Assembly (NCBI GenBank): GCA_030522415.1 | Contig: CM060107.1 | Location: forward strand, 26,100,571 to 26,164,570 | Source: Channallabes apus | Lineage: Eukaryota; Chordata; Actinopteri; Siluriformes; Clariidae | Reading direction: 5' to 3' | DNA length: 64,000 nt | Shown here: piece after piece, positions 51,001 through 60,266 of the stretch | Numbering within the stretch: the first letter of the stretch is position 1 | How the letters are laid out: the number at the start of each line of letters is the position of its first letter | Notes under the pieces: generated by a model | What the model saw: the letters and a program-made list of their open reading frames with translations, nothing else | Told to the model about the DNA's origin: nothing | Database searches by the model: none | Program-made: the position numbers and the translations under genes

Positions 51001-54000
51001 AAGGTGTGTCCAAACTTTTAACTGTGTATAAATACTGAATTGAAAATTGATACAGTTAAGCATCCCATAATATTGTGCTAATTTATTTATTTTAAATAAT
51101 GAGTAAGGTCTGGCCTATCTGTAGATTGGTTTATGAAAAAGTGTCCAATGTTGGAACATTTCAATTCTTCAATAATTCCTAAACCTATACTTACATACTT
51201 ATTATTATAATAAACTTCTATGCTACATAATAAAGGTTCTGTAAAGGTTTAATCAAATGTCCCTTGAATAGTTTAGGAGGAGTCATGAATAGAAGACAAG
51301 TGAGATGACACTTGATGATGAACGACCACGCCACCAAAACGAGATGAGGGGTAATGATCCCTATGTGCAGCCTATGCTTTGCAGACTGGCGAAACAATAG
51401 AATAGCTAGTGCACATGTACAGTATAAAACACTGCTTGTACAAGGCAGTTCTCCATGACAATACACTCATTAGTTATATGTGAACTGCAGATTATAGCAT
51501 TCATACCCTGCACTGCTTGTTATTGAGGAGAATAAGTTCAACAAGGTATCTAATTAGAGGGGCATCATAGCAATGAAATTTCTGCTTAGCAGTGGAGCGC
51601 CAATGAGTTCAAGCAGTTTTTCAACAGGTTAGACTGCCTTTCCCCTTCACAGACTACTGCCTGTTCTGTTATCACCTCCCCTCCCCTTCAACTACTGTCT
51701 CAATCCTCACCCATGCTACAGCAAGCCATCACAGCAGGTCAGAAGAGGACTGAGGAGACTCCGTCCCAACAACCCTGCTGGCCTGCTTAGGATAAGTTAA
51801 GAGTACAGAAGTACGAGTGTTCTGGTGCAGTCTAAAGCATCTACAGCTGAACAAGGAGAAGGTGATTGACTTTCATCTGTCCAAATCTGCCCTGCTACCT
51901 GTCTCCATCAAGGGATGGTGCAATCATACAAATACCTGGGGCTGCAGCTTGATGACAAACTAGACTGGATAGTGACCATTGACTACCTATACAGAAAAGG
52001 CCAGAGACAGCTGTTTTTCCAGTGGAGACTAGGCTCTTTAACATATGCAATTTTTTTTTCTTCAGTAATGTGGAGGAAGGTAGCCTCTGAAGCAGGGATG
52101 TCACACACTTGCACAAGGTGGTCAGGAGAGCTGGTTCGGTGGTTGGTTGGGTGCTGGACTATCCTGGGCTAGTACCGGAGAGGACAACATCAAAGTGCTG
52201 TCCATCATGGCCAACCCCAACCACCCACTGCACAGAATTTTTGTCAAAGAGAAGAGAATGTTCAGTGGAAGCTGCTCATCTCTTTTTGAAATCCTTTGTC
52301 CCTAGAGCCATTTGGCTTTTCAGCACCTCTCTATAGTGGCATGGGAATGTGGATTAGGAGATCTAGGCTCAAGGCTCTTTTGCTACAAGCAGCACAGTGC
52401 TGCCTACATAACTCTTTCATTTTTTAGCTTCAGGGTCTGCACAATTAATCTCAGGTATACATATTATGCCAATGTGCTTAGACTCAATCACTTGTCACAT
52501 TCATACTGTTCTTTGGCACAATTATTACTATTTGCACTGTAGGCACATCAATAGGTAAATTTTGAAAACATTTCTGCATAAAAGAAACTTCTATAAAGAG
52601 CAATAAAGAGAAATAAAATAAACAGTCAATATTTGGAGTGAAAACTCATTGCTTAAAAGCAAGAGTTTTAGACACAGATTTGTGCAGCTTTATAATAAAA
52701 CAGCTGTTAGGTTTTACTGCGCATGCTGGAGAATATGAGTTCTTCTGGTAACTTTGTCACGCTTGCCCCTTTCTATTTTTATGCAAATCCCAGGAGTGTA
52801 TATTAGCTCTTTTGAAAACTGCTGTCTTGAACTTTTTTTTTCTTCATCTAATCAGGATCAAGGAAGACTGCTTTTAACACCCCATCAGAACACTTCGAGA
52901 ACCCAAACCAGCCACTCGAATGGATCTCCACCGCTTTCCCGGGTTCACGGATTTCTACCGTCGGTTTATCCGAAACTACAGCTCAGTGGCAGCCCCGCTT
53001 CCACTAAGAAAACTAGCACTGGAGGAATGGAGTCCAATTTCTCATTTGGAGTATCTCAAACATCTAAACGCTCTAAAACATCTAAATGGTCCTTGTTCTT
53101 TTCTCGTATTTTGACTTCTCCCTATCTTTTAGTACGAACACTAAGCCTGATTACCCGTCTCCCGTCAGTTTACCTCAGTCACAGACAACACTCCAGTTTC
53201 CACCATCCTGCCATCACAAAGTCTCATTGGGGCAACCTCCCTCAACATTGAAGCTCTGGTTAAGTGGGGGCTGGAACAAGACCCTGGCGTCACCACCGGG
53301 CAAACTCTTTGTATCGCTGGTAGATGGCGCCCCCAAGTCCTCACATGGAGTCGTAGCTCACGACTAGCCTGTGTAGCTCGCACCCTCACCCTGGTACATC
53401 AACGCTTTTGGTGGCCTTCAATCAGAGAGGACACTCGCCAATTTGTTGCCGCCTGAGACGTCTGCGCTCGCAATAAGACCAGCAATAAGCCACCTACATG
53501 TCTCCTCAGACCACTCCCAGTGTCCCACAGACCCCAGTCCCACATTGCCCTAGACTTCATCACAGGGCTCCCAGATTCTGCTGGCTCACTTTGTTCCCCT
53601 GGTTAAACTTCTCTCAGGCAAAGAGACGGCTGAGTTGCTCATTCTACATGTCTTCCACCTTCATGGTATCCCTGTTGACATCGTCTCCGATCGTGAACCC
53701 CAGTTCTCTGCCCAGTTCTGGACAGCATTCTGCAAACTAACCTATCCTCTGGTTAAAACCCTCAGACCAACGGGCAGACCGAGAGAGCCAATCAGGATCT
53801 TGAGACAGGAATTTGGTGCAAAACCCTTAGTATCCTGTCCACTAATAAACATATATAACAAAATTGGTACAGTATATAATATGGTACCTAAGACTTTTGC
53901 ACAGTACCGTATATGCTTTTTCTATATATTCTTGTAGCAACTTTGGTCATCTCTCACATTACCGCTGTGCCTACTGACTACAAGTAAGACCTACAGTATA

Positions 54001-57000
54001 GTGTGCAATCACAAAAAAGGTAGTGCCACCTTGTGATGTTGTTCGGTATTACCTTGCAGCCACATTACTAAACCTCTGCGTGTTACAGTATACTGGATTA
54101 AAAAAAAAACATTTATAAGAAAGTTAACCAAAATTATTGCATGTCTAAACTTTCTGAAAAAGGTACAGTGCAAGTTTGGTCAAATTCTTATTAATGGTAT
54201 AAGTTGAGTTGCAGAGAGCAGGTTTATGCTTAAAAATTTGTTAGTTTTTCATTAAAAAAATTAGAAATAGATATTAGTAAACGAAATACCTAGTGTTATG
54301 CTTCATAATAAAGATTCTGTGAAGGTTTGGTTTAGGAGGAATTGCAGAAAAAAGAAAAGTGTGGCGACGACAGATGCTGATGATGCCAACAACACATAAT
54401 GATCTATCTATCACAGGCAGGTAGACAAAAATATTATAAGCAATAAATAAGAACACATGGTTACTGAGGAAATAGAAATAGTTTTTTTTATTTCATTATT
54501 CTCACTCAAACTTTTTGGAACAATAGTTTAAGGAGAAAGGTTTATATTTAATAAATTCATTACATTACATTTATATTTTTCTTACTGAAGTACTGGAACA
54601 TCTGTTAGGCAGTAGGGTAAACACTACCGCTATTTAGTATAAAAATTTAATCAAAGTATTGTGCCAAGAGCACAGTGTGTTCTCCGAAATCAAGCAATAT
54701 AAAGGGTTAGTTAAATCAATAGTTGTTTTTGTGCTTTTTCCACCACCAACTCATACACCAATTGTGGGTGAAAATTTTTAAATCCCGATACTGTAAATGC
54801 GCCCTACATGTAATAAATCACTGTAAAAGTTTTGAAGGAGACGGTGCATGCCGCTATAACATCATTTAATATTAAGCACATAATATTGAACATTGTAGAA
54901 CATATGGTTTTCTTAACACTGCTTCTCAACAGGCATTTAGGACATTTTAAAATGTATATTTTCTCATTGACATTTTTCATTCTCTCATGTCGTTTCTCCC
55001 CTCTTCCTTCTCTAGAGAGCTTGTGTGAGTTGACTATCTGACTAAACTGCATTAGCCTTAAGTCAATTTGCACTGAGAAACACTTTGAAATTGTGATTTT
55101 TTTTGCAGCCCTAACAGTTAACTTGATAAATACCACTGCACAAAGGGAACTACAAATGATATATATACTCACTCTCACTCACTCATCATCTATAACAACC
55201 GCTTTATCCTGTATTCAGTGTTGTGGGGGGCCTGGAGCTTATCCTAGGAGACTTGGGGCATGAGGCGGGGTACACCCTGGACAGGGTGCCAGTCACTCAC
55301 AGGGCACACACACAGATACATGCACACAATCACACACATTTGAGAACGTCATTTAGAATAATCTGCAGGACTGTGGAAGTAAACTGAAGTACCCAGAGGA
55401 AACCCACCAAGCACAGAGAAACGGAAATCAAACCTGGCTGGGATTTGAATCCAGACCCTGGAGGTGCAAGGCAACAGTGCTAACAACCAATAAATATATA
55501 GCTATGCATTATTACTGTCAGGACATTTTGAGTTTTTGTTTTTTCAGGATAAAAATTTGGTTATTGGACTCACTCACTCGCACTCATTCACTTATTGTCT
55601 ATAACACTTTATTCTGTATACAGGGTCACTGGAGGCTTGGAGCCAATGCCAGGTGACTTACGTGCCTACGCACACAAGACCGGGCGCATTCTGGATGGGG
55701 TACACGTATACACACATTCACACGCTTGTTTACACACTACGGGCAATTTGGGGAACTCCAGTTGACCTGATTAGCATGTCTTGGGACTGTGGAAGGAAAC
55801 CAGAGTACCCAGAGGAAACCCACAAAGCATGGAGAGAACATGTAACTCCACACGCACAGACCAGAGATGGGAATCAAACCCGGATCCTGAAGGTGCAAGG
55901 AAACAGTGCTAACCACTAATCCATTGTACCATTAAACGTAAATGAACCTACAGTATATCCAAATGAATTTACTCAGAACAAATATCCTTTTAACAATAAC
56001 ATCAAAATCAAAAGAGTTTGAAAAAAAATGTTACAATGATCAAATAAACTCTGAACGTTTCTTTCTACCATGTCCATTTAACCTGTCTTCAATCGTTAAA
56101 GCTTTTTCTACTGTACAAGTTCAAACACAGGACTGCTGCCCTTGTGTGTATTAAATGATTCTGAGAATAAATTATTTAAACACCCCTTTGCCCTGCTGGT
56201 TTATTTCATTCCATCACTGTGTACAATAGAAGTCACCCTCCTTTATTTCAAACTGCTATTGAACATACTGTACAACTAAAGCACTTCCTAGACAGCCTGT
56301 TCAGGGTCTAGTGACGTGTAACGACGTCAAGCCTCTGGGTTGCACTTGAGAATGTGCTGAAGTCCTCAGAGAGATTGAACAACTCATGTCTGGGTAGAAA
56401 AAAAGATCCTAAATCTGTACTAATTCTAGTACTAGTTCTACTACTTGACTAACTGCTGACCACTTTAAGCTGTAAACTGAAACGTAATTGATAGCTACAC
56501 TAAATTTTTGCTTTCACTAGATCTTTATGTGTCTGAGATAAGGACATAGAGTAAGACAATATTAAGCTATCCTTAGCCTTAAATGCTCCACCCGCTGCTC
56601 ATGAGATTTTTTATGAGTGGTACTGTATGAGATTATGCACATTTCCACAAAGTGTTCAGTTCCTAAACAACGCCCCATCCCCCACTGCCACTGAATGCAG
56701 TGCCGTTCCCAAGATAAAATGGGTGAGTTGTGTCAGGAAGGGCATCTGGTGTAAAACATGTGTTGTGGGCGCCACAATTAACTGGAGCAGTCAAAAGACA
56801 AACAACAACATGCATGCACTCATACAAATACACTATGCCCAATCACACATGATGGATTTTATCGCTCTTTTCAAATTCTTTAACCGACAGCATTGTCAGT
56901 AGAACGATGGATATTTTATGATTCCATGGTGGCGGCATGGTGGCTTAGTGGTTAGCACTGTAGCCTCGCACCTGCAGGGTGGCTTTAATTCCTGCCTTGC

Positions 57001-58083
57001 GTTTGAGTTTGCATGGTCTCCCTGTGCTTGGTGGGTTCACTGCAGGTACTCCAGTTTCCTCCCACAGTCCAAAGACATGCAGTCTAATTGGTGTTCCCAA
57101 ATTGACCATAGTGTGTGAATGAGTGTGTGACTATCTATATGTTTGAGTGCCCTGTGATGAATTGGTACTCTGTCCAGGGTGTACCCTGCCTCACGCCCTA
57201 AGTCTCCTGAGATTTTCATGCCCCATTCCATTCCAAGTTCCATGCCCCCCACAACCCTCAGTACAGGATAAAGTGGTATAGACTAAGCGTGATTGAGTGA
57301 TTGTATACTTATTTTAATATGTTTCAATAACATATACATAATTTCTTCAATTTATTCATTAATTAATTTGTTCATCCATTCATTCCTTCATTTTCAGTGA
57401 CTTATTATTTCTGGGCAAGGTTTGTTTTGAATTTGGAGCCTGTCCCAGAAACACTGGGCATGAGGCAGAAACACATTATAAATGAATCTCAGTGAACTAT
57501 GCACGCAGTCACACATTCCTTCACATGCAATTTAGCATAGCCATTCCATGACATTCTACTGGAAAGTTTTTGGGAGGTAGAAAGAAACTGGAGAACTACT
57601 GAAAACCCAGCTAGATACATTGTAAACAAAGAAAAACTCAACAAAGTTCAGGATTTAACCAGAGACTATGTAGCTGTGAGGCTACATATGGGACAGGGGT
57701 AGCTCAGTGGTTAAGGCATTGGACTACGGTTCGGAAGATCCCAGGTTCAAACCCCACAACCACCAAGTTGCCACTGTTGGGCCCTTGAGCAAGGCCCTTA
57801 ACCCTCAACTGCTCAGATGTAATGAGATAAAAAATGTATGTCGCTCTGGATAAGAGTGTCTGCCAAATGCCTAAATGTAAATGTAAATGTGAGGCAGCAC
57901 CCTGCCCACTGCACTACCATGAAATACTCAGCGGAATGAATGAACTGACAAAATAAAAAATGACTAAATAGCTATTTTTGTACTTCTTGGAACTTTTTTT
58001 GAGACTTTAGAAATAGAGACTTTAGAATAGAGACTTGTATTACTTACCAGAAGGTCGTCTTATGAATCTGTTTATGACTGGTG
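41683..58083 (-). CDS. prkar2b: PRKAR2B, PKA type II-beta regulatory subunit (10 exons; 5' exon off window)
   Basis: cAMP-binding regulatory subunit that inhibits the PKA catalytic subunit in the cytoplasm and at AKAP sites. Exons in transcript order: 58083-58048, 47136-47084, 46929-46846, 45824-45718, 45623-45470, 44163-44062, 43989-43915, 43761-43693, 42088-41953, 41816-41683. All are GT-AG with consistent phases, 950 nt, about 315 aa. Order: inhibitor site RFIRRPSV, acidic linker, [14 protein letters not shown], first CNB domain with [15 protein letters not shown], second CNB domain with [15 protein letters not shown], then [19 protein letters not shown] and the C-terminus [28 protein letters not shown] and ITMKR favour II-beta over II-alpha, as does HBP1 next door. 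The dimerization/docking exon is not in the window. Odd residues: DQDDDGDNF and ALWCLDR, each with a substitution at a usually conserved Gly. Confidence 0.95.
42266..42629 (-). repeat. tRNA-derived SINE, full length, 10-bp target duplication, in a PRKAR2B intron
   Basis: Head GGCGGCGCGGTGGTGTAGTG and GGTTCGATTCC on minus; flanked by TGCCAAAAAT at 42256-42265 and 42630-42639. About 180 bp from the exon that starts at 42088. It lacks the duplicated GGCCAGGCTCGATTCC segment seen in some sisters. Confidence 0.88.
44205..45248 (+). mobile_element. Solo LTR (1044 bp) with 5-bp target duplication, in a PRKAR2B intron
   Basis: The segment begins TGTAAGGAATC and ends ATGACA, so it has TG...CA ends, and is flanked by AAAAT on both sides (44200-44204 and 45249-45253). 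A poly(A)-signal-like GATTAAAG near 45160 sits close to the 3' end, as in an LTR read on plus. Inside are short tandem repeats: a CCTTAGCCTCGCCTCTGTGT-like unit at 44630-44680 and a GTCTCTAGTCTCCC-like unit at 44790-44910. There is no coding sequence, so this looks like a solo LTR left by recombination. The superfamily (gypsy-like or other) is not decided. Confidence 0.72.
45470..45824 (-). CDS. prkar2b: PRKAR2B first cAMP-binding domain exons
   Basis: Exon 45824-45718 encodes [15 protein letters not shown] through DNFYVIE. Exon 45623-45470 encodes [11 protein letters not shown] through the phosphate-binding cassette [15 protein letters not shown] to ALWCL. The cassette keeps the Glu and the Arg that contact cAMP. 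The Gly usual between Gln and Asp in IDQGDDGD is Asp here (codon GAT), and Gly of WGLD is Cys (TGC). Confidence 0.93.
47643..47763 (+). repeat. SINE 3' half
   Basis: GCAATGGATTGGCACTCTGT, GAAGTCTCCTGGGATAGGCT and ACAGGATTAAGCGGTATAGA, with a short AATTAATGAATA tail. 5' truncated. Confidence 0.75.
48150..48290 (+). repeat. LINE-type 3' end fragment in PRKAR2B intron
   Basis: TTTTGATTCATACACATTCA through GCTGCTTTGAGACAATGACA and AAAGCGCTATACAAATAAAA to TTGAATTTAATTGAATTT. 5' truncated. Confidence 0.65.
49262..50886 (-). mobile_element. Tc1-like transposon, full length, ORF intact (copy C)
   Basis: The 1625-bp element begins CAGTGGTGTGAAAAAC and ends in the inverse, flanked by TA on both sides. 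Each end is about 210 bp and holds two related motifs (TGTGAAAAACTATTTGCCCC outside and TGTGAAAAAGTAATTGCCCC inside), an IR/DR layout as in Sleeping Beauty-type fish elements. It lies inside the 10.9-kb PRKAR2B intron in the same orientation as the gene. Confidence 0.93.
49480..50502 (-). CDS. Tc1-like transposase, 340 aa (copy C)
   Basis: DDE transposase of the Tc1 group, for cut-and-paste at TA. Order: N-terminal paired-like helix-turn-helix ([17 protein letters not shown], residues 26-42), GRPTK hook at 59-63, a second HTH to about 110, then the catalytic core. Visible triad: Asp153 in WTDETK, Asp244 in [10 protein letters not shown] and Glu279 in LNPIEMLW, spacing DD34E. A Gly-rich box [10 protein letters not shown] is at 187-196. 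No stop or frameshift. Compared with the sister copies, private changes include Cys119, Phe122 and Asp157 (next to the DETK motif), which might lower activity. A host-intron passenger, not a host gene. Confidence 0.93.
   Translation of the reverse strand: MPRSKEIQEQMRTKVIEIYQSGKGYKAISKALGLQRTTVRAIIHKWQKHGTVVNLPRSGRPTKITPRAQRRLIREATKDPRTTSKELQASLASIKVSVHDSTIRKRLGKNGLHGRFPRCKPFLSKKNIKARLNFAKKHLNDCQDFWENTLWTDETKDELFGRCVSRYIWRKSNTAFQKKNIIPTVKYGGGSVMVWGCFAASGPGRLAVIDGTMNSTVYQKILKENVRPSVRQLKLKRSWVLQQDNDPKHTSKSTSEWLKKNKMETLEWPSQSPDLNPIEMLWHDLKKAVHARKPSNKAELQQFCKDEWAKIPPERCKRLVASYRKRLIAVIAAKGGPTSY
51640..52345 (+). pseudogene. Non-LTR retrotransposon (L2/CR1-like) RT C-terminal relic
   Basis: Frames give [15 protein letters not shown] and [18 protein letters not shown] near 51920-52030, the conserved stretch after the RT domain of L2-like LINEs. 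Further on come PNHP(L)H and [12 protein letters not shown] in another frame. Frameshifts throughout. Confidence 0.7.
52690..52790. repeat. Repeat shared with 60060-60170
   Basis: TTAGGTTTTACTGCGCATGC, GGAGAATATGAGTT and TTTGTCAC occur here and at 60090-60150 in the same order, with few changes. Function and family unknown. Confidence 0.5.
52850..53830 (+). pseudogene. Ty3/gypsy-type retrotransposon pol relic
   Basis: Separate frames show the end of RT ([11 protein letters not shown] near 52945), an integrase zinc-finger/core entry ([14 protein letters not shown] near 53410) and core motifs ([15 protein letters not shown] near 53660-53705, TGRPRE-like near 53770). Multiple stops, frameshifts and deletions; no LTRs adjacent. 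Dead fragment in a PRKAR2B intron. Confidence 0.75.
53845..53915. repeat. Tc1-like right end shared with 60720-60785
   Basis: TATAACAAAATTGGTACAG and CTAAGACTTTTGCACAGTA; the minus sense (TACTGTGCAAAAGTCTTAG) is a recurrent Tc1-type fish terminus. No matching left end seen. Confidence 0.45.
55170..55490 (-). repeat. tRNA-derived SINE, diverged copy
   Basis: Tail-side (CTCA)n, then CCGCTTTATCCTGTATTCAG, GGCGGGGTACACCCTGGACA, GGAAACCCACCAAGCACAGA and TTTGAATCCAGACCCTGGAG. The head is shortened (GTGCTAACAACC). Confidence 0.75.
55568..55932 (-). repeat. tRNA-derived SINE, diverged copy
   Basis: Tail (CACT)n, CAGGGTCACTGGAGGCTTGG, CTTGGGACTGTGGAAGGAAA, AATCAAACCCGGATCCTGAA and GTGCTAACCACTAATCCATT. 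Adjacent to the 55.17-kb copy in the same orientation. Confidence 0.75.
56640..56810 (+). repeat. Probable retroposon 3' fragment
   Basis: GTCAGGAAGGGCATCTGGTG followed by TAAAACATGTG resembles a block common at the 3' ends of fish retroposons. No boundaries visible. Confidence 0.35.
56929..57300 (+). repeat. tRNA-derived SINE, near full length
   Basis: GTGGCGGCATGGTGGCTTAG head, GTTAGCACTGTAGCCTCGCA, core CCCACAGTCCAAAGACATGC, then GTACTCTGTCCAGGGTGTAC and CAGTACAGGATAAAGTGGTA. Confidence 0.8.
57340..57925 (-). repeat. Old SINE copy split by a second SINE
   Basis: Left part 57340-57674 (CATTCCTTCATTTTCAGTGA tail side, TTGGAGCCTGTCCCAGAAAC, TTGGGAGGTAGAAAGAAACT) and right part 57896-57925 (AGCACCCTGCCCACTGCACT) read as one decayed copy once the insert at 57683-57887 is removed. 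Confidence 0.6.
57683..57887 (+). repeat. Different tRNA-derived SINE, inserted with an 8-bp duplication
   Basis: Pol III box A TAGCTCAGTGGTTAAGGC (57700) and box B GGTTCAAACCC (57744-57754), then GGGCCCTTGAGCAAGGCCCT, the widespread fish block CTCTGGATAAGAGTGTCTGC and a (TAAATG)n tail. Flanked by TGTGAGGC at 57675-57682 and 57888-57895. Confidence 0.85.
58048..58083 (-). CDS. prkar2b: PRKAR2B inhibitor-site mini-exon (36 nt)
   Basis: Acceptor cttacag (AG at 58084-58085) and donor CTG|GTAAG (58048/58047) bound 36 nt. It completes an Ala codon, then encodes [11 protein letters not shown] and one base of the next Val codon, which continues into VCAEAF at 47136. This is the region that occupies the catalytic-subunit cleft in type II R subunits; RRPSV keeps a phosphorylatable Ser (human II-beta has RRASV). 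It is separated by a 10.9-kb intron from the next exon. Confidence 0.88.
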
Positions 58084-58145
58084 CTGTAAGAAGAGTACAA
58101 TAATGTATATGTTAGAAATAAAATTTCATAAAGATCTAAAACAAA

Positions 58146-58215
58146 CAGCTGTGGTCAGAAGTTTATATACACTCATCATGAATATGAATATAATGGAAAT
58201 ATTGGGGATGCAATG
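58146..58215. repeat. Single Tc1-like TIR remnant
   Basis: CTGTGGTCAGAAGTTTATAT followed by ACACTCATCATGAATATG resembles the end of a fish Tc1-type element. It lies just upstream (minus view) of the PRKAR2B mini-exon. Only one end is seen. Confidence 0.35.
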
Positions 58216-59399
58216 GTTTCTTTAAAATAGTATTTTTCAAGTGAAGAATGATTGCACAACATCCATCTTTAGTAGAAGAAATCCCCAAGAGTTTGGAACA
58301 CAAGGTTTAGTTTGTTAGGTCTTCTGATATTGACACAGGGTCAGAATTACACATACTGTACAGAGACAACGTATATTTACTCGTAGTGAGGTCAAAAGTA
58401 CGGAAAGTCACTGGGCAAGCTTGCGACTGTGCAAACATTTTTACTTTTGCCCAAAACACAGTATTGGTGCTGATTATGTTTTTTATGTTATTCATATTGT
58501 ACAGAAAATGTGTGTACAGAAAAAGAAGCTACGTCTGATGTTTATGCAATATAAAAGTGACCAATGTTGCATCCCTAAAAATTCAAGTTGCTTCAGCCAA
58601 GAGATGATTTTATATATGTGCTCTGAAAATGGACATTTTTCAGCATTATACTGTCTCACTTCAAACACTAATCATTTAAAATGCTAATTTATATTTCTTT
58701 CTGAGTACTAATACCAAAATTGGTGTAAGCTTCTAGAAGCATATACAAATTGTTGCTTAAATTAAAGCATTTTTTTTTTTTGGGTAAAAGCTTAAAAAGC
58801 AAAAAATCTGCAGCGTCAGTAACCATGTCAACTTTATGTTGCAATATCTTAAGAAGTTTGGATTTTAGAATAATATACTTTTTAAGGTTTATTCTTCTCA
58901 AGTTAAATCTAAATTGGCCAAGTTCATCTGAATGGCAATTATGAGCATTAAAAGATTTTAATTCAAAAAAGTTATGGACACTACATAAAAGAGCATGTAA
59001 TTGTATTTAGCAAATTGTTTTTTTTTTTATTATCTAAAAATACTTGTATAAATGAGTATGCATATTTACAAAAAAAAAAAGCATGGATCATGAGATAAGA
59101 AGCATTAAGCATTATAAAAATTTGTGTTACTGTATATGATCCTATCTGAAAAAAAAATTTTCCACCTAGGTGAGACACTTTTAAGCACCAATCCCATACT
59201 TTGCCGTGTACATGATGTTTGGTTATATATCATATAACTCAGTTAAAGGTAAGATGTTTTACTTTGTTTATTGGTGATGTTACTTTGAAAGGAACTCGGA
59301 TTTGAAAAAAAGTTAACTATTCAGTTTCAATGCCAATTTATGTCATGAAAGACATGCTCCATATTTACTATGTCATGAAGGAAAGGTCCCTGAATTTTG

Positions 59400-59650
59400 C
59401 ACATACACAGATCAGCCACAACACTAATACCACCTCGAGGTGAATTGAATAACTTTCATTATCAATTACATACCAGTAACCTGGTGACATGATCATGGGC
59501 ACCCAAGGGCCATTCATGACTGTGAGAACCAAAGGTCAGCTCAAACAAAAGAGCAATAAATTAATATCATACTGATGGCCGAGTCAGGAAGCAGTCACAT
59601 GGTTGCAACAAAATTTTACAGAAAACATGAAATCACGAAGGAGACTGTGG
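59400..59650. repeat. Diverged Tc1/mariner-like terminal fragment
   Basis: ACACAGATCAGCCACAACAC at 59405 and the following GGTGAATTGAATAAC resemble the end of a common fish mariner-type repeat I recognise (family name not asserted). One end only, with no partner found. Confidence 0.4.
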
Positions 59651-59876
59651 CAGACTCACTGTTGCACCATTTGCTATAGATAGTGTGGTTACTGGTTATC
59701 AAACAACTTATGACCTAGATAGCTAAATAAAGGTATGCTTTTAAGAAATAAATGTATGTGCTTTCATGGACTTTTTATTATGTGTTCAGGAAAATTATGG
59801 CTATTTTGTCACTGTTTACAGGTTTGTTCCAGTTAATAAGAAATTTCATATTAAATAAAAAGAAACATGCTTTTAT

Positions 59877-59999
59877 TCATTCATTCATCTTCTATACCGC
59901 TTTATCCTGTATTTAGGGTCGCGGGGACCTGGAGCCTATCCCAGGAGACTCAGGGCACGAGACAGGGTACACCCTGGACAGCGTGCCAATCCATCGCAG
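59877..59999 (-). repeat. SINE, 5'-truncated, 12-bp target duplication
   Basis: Contains only the tail half (CTTCTATACCGCTTTATCCT to CCATCGCAG), flanked by ACATGCTTTTAT at 59865-59876 and 60000-60011. The missing part is the SINE 5' end. Confidence 0.88.
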
Positions 60000-60266
60000 A
60001 CATGCTTTTATATTACTTATAATTTACTGTGCATAAAAATAGAAAGGAGCGAGTGTGACAAAGCGAGTGTGACTATAAGTAAAATAGCTTTTAGGTTTTA
60101 CTGAGCATGCTGGAGAATATGAGTTTTTCTGGTAAATTTGTCACATTCGCAACTTTCTATTTTCATGCATTAGGTTTTTTGTTTCCATCTGAAAACTGGT
60201 CTGTCTTTTACTATATATTTTTTTCATTACAGCCATGCATATATTCTCCTGTAATGTAACTTATTT

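Larger units (their letters stand above)
47137..58047 (-). other. prkar2b: PRKAR2B large intron (10.9 kb) filled with mobile elements
   Basis: This intron lies between the inhibitor-site mini-exon and the VCAEAF exon. It holds a SINE 3' fragment (47.64 kb), a LINE 3' end (48.15 kb), an ORF-intact Tc1 (49.26 kb), L2-like and gypsy relics (51.6-53.8 kb), three SINE-family copies (55.17, 55.57 and 56.93 kb) and a nested SINE (57.34-57.93 kb). The rest, including 48.29-49.26, 53.92-55.17 and 55.93-56.6 kb, shows no gene or clear repeat apart from a weak repeat pair at 51.2 and 54.3 kb. Confidence 0.85.

Noticed and set aside
57700..57770. tRNA gene
   Set aside because: Box A and B are present but followed by a SINE body, fish SINE core and repeated tail; no acceptor-stem closure sought or seen.
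41683..58083. PRKAR2A instead of PRKAR2B
   Set aside because: Some residues (EVSERMK, TDEQR, KCLVMDV) match II-alpha, but the second domain, C-terminus and HBP1 neighbour favour II-beta.
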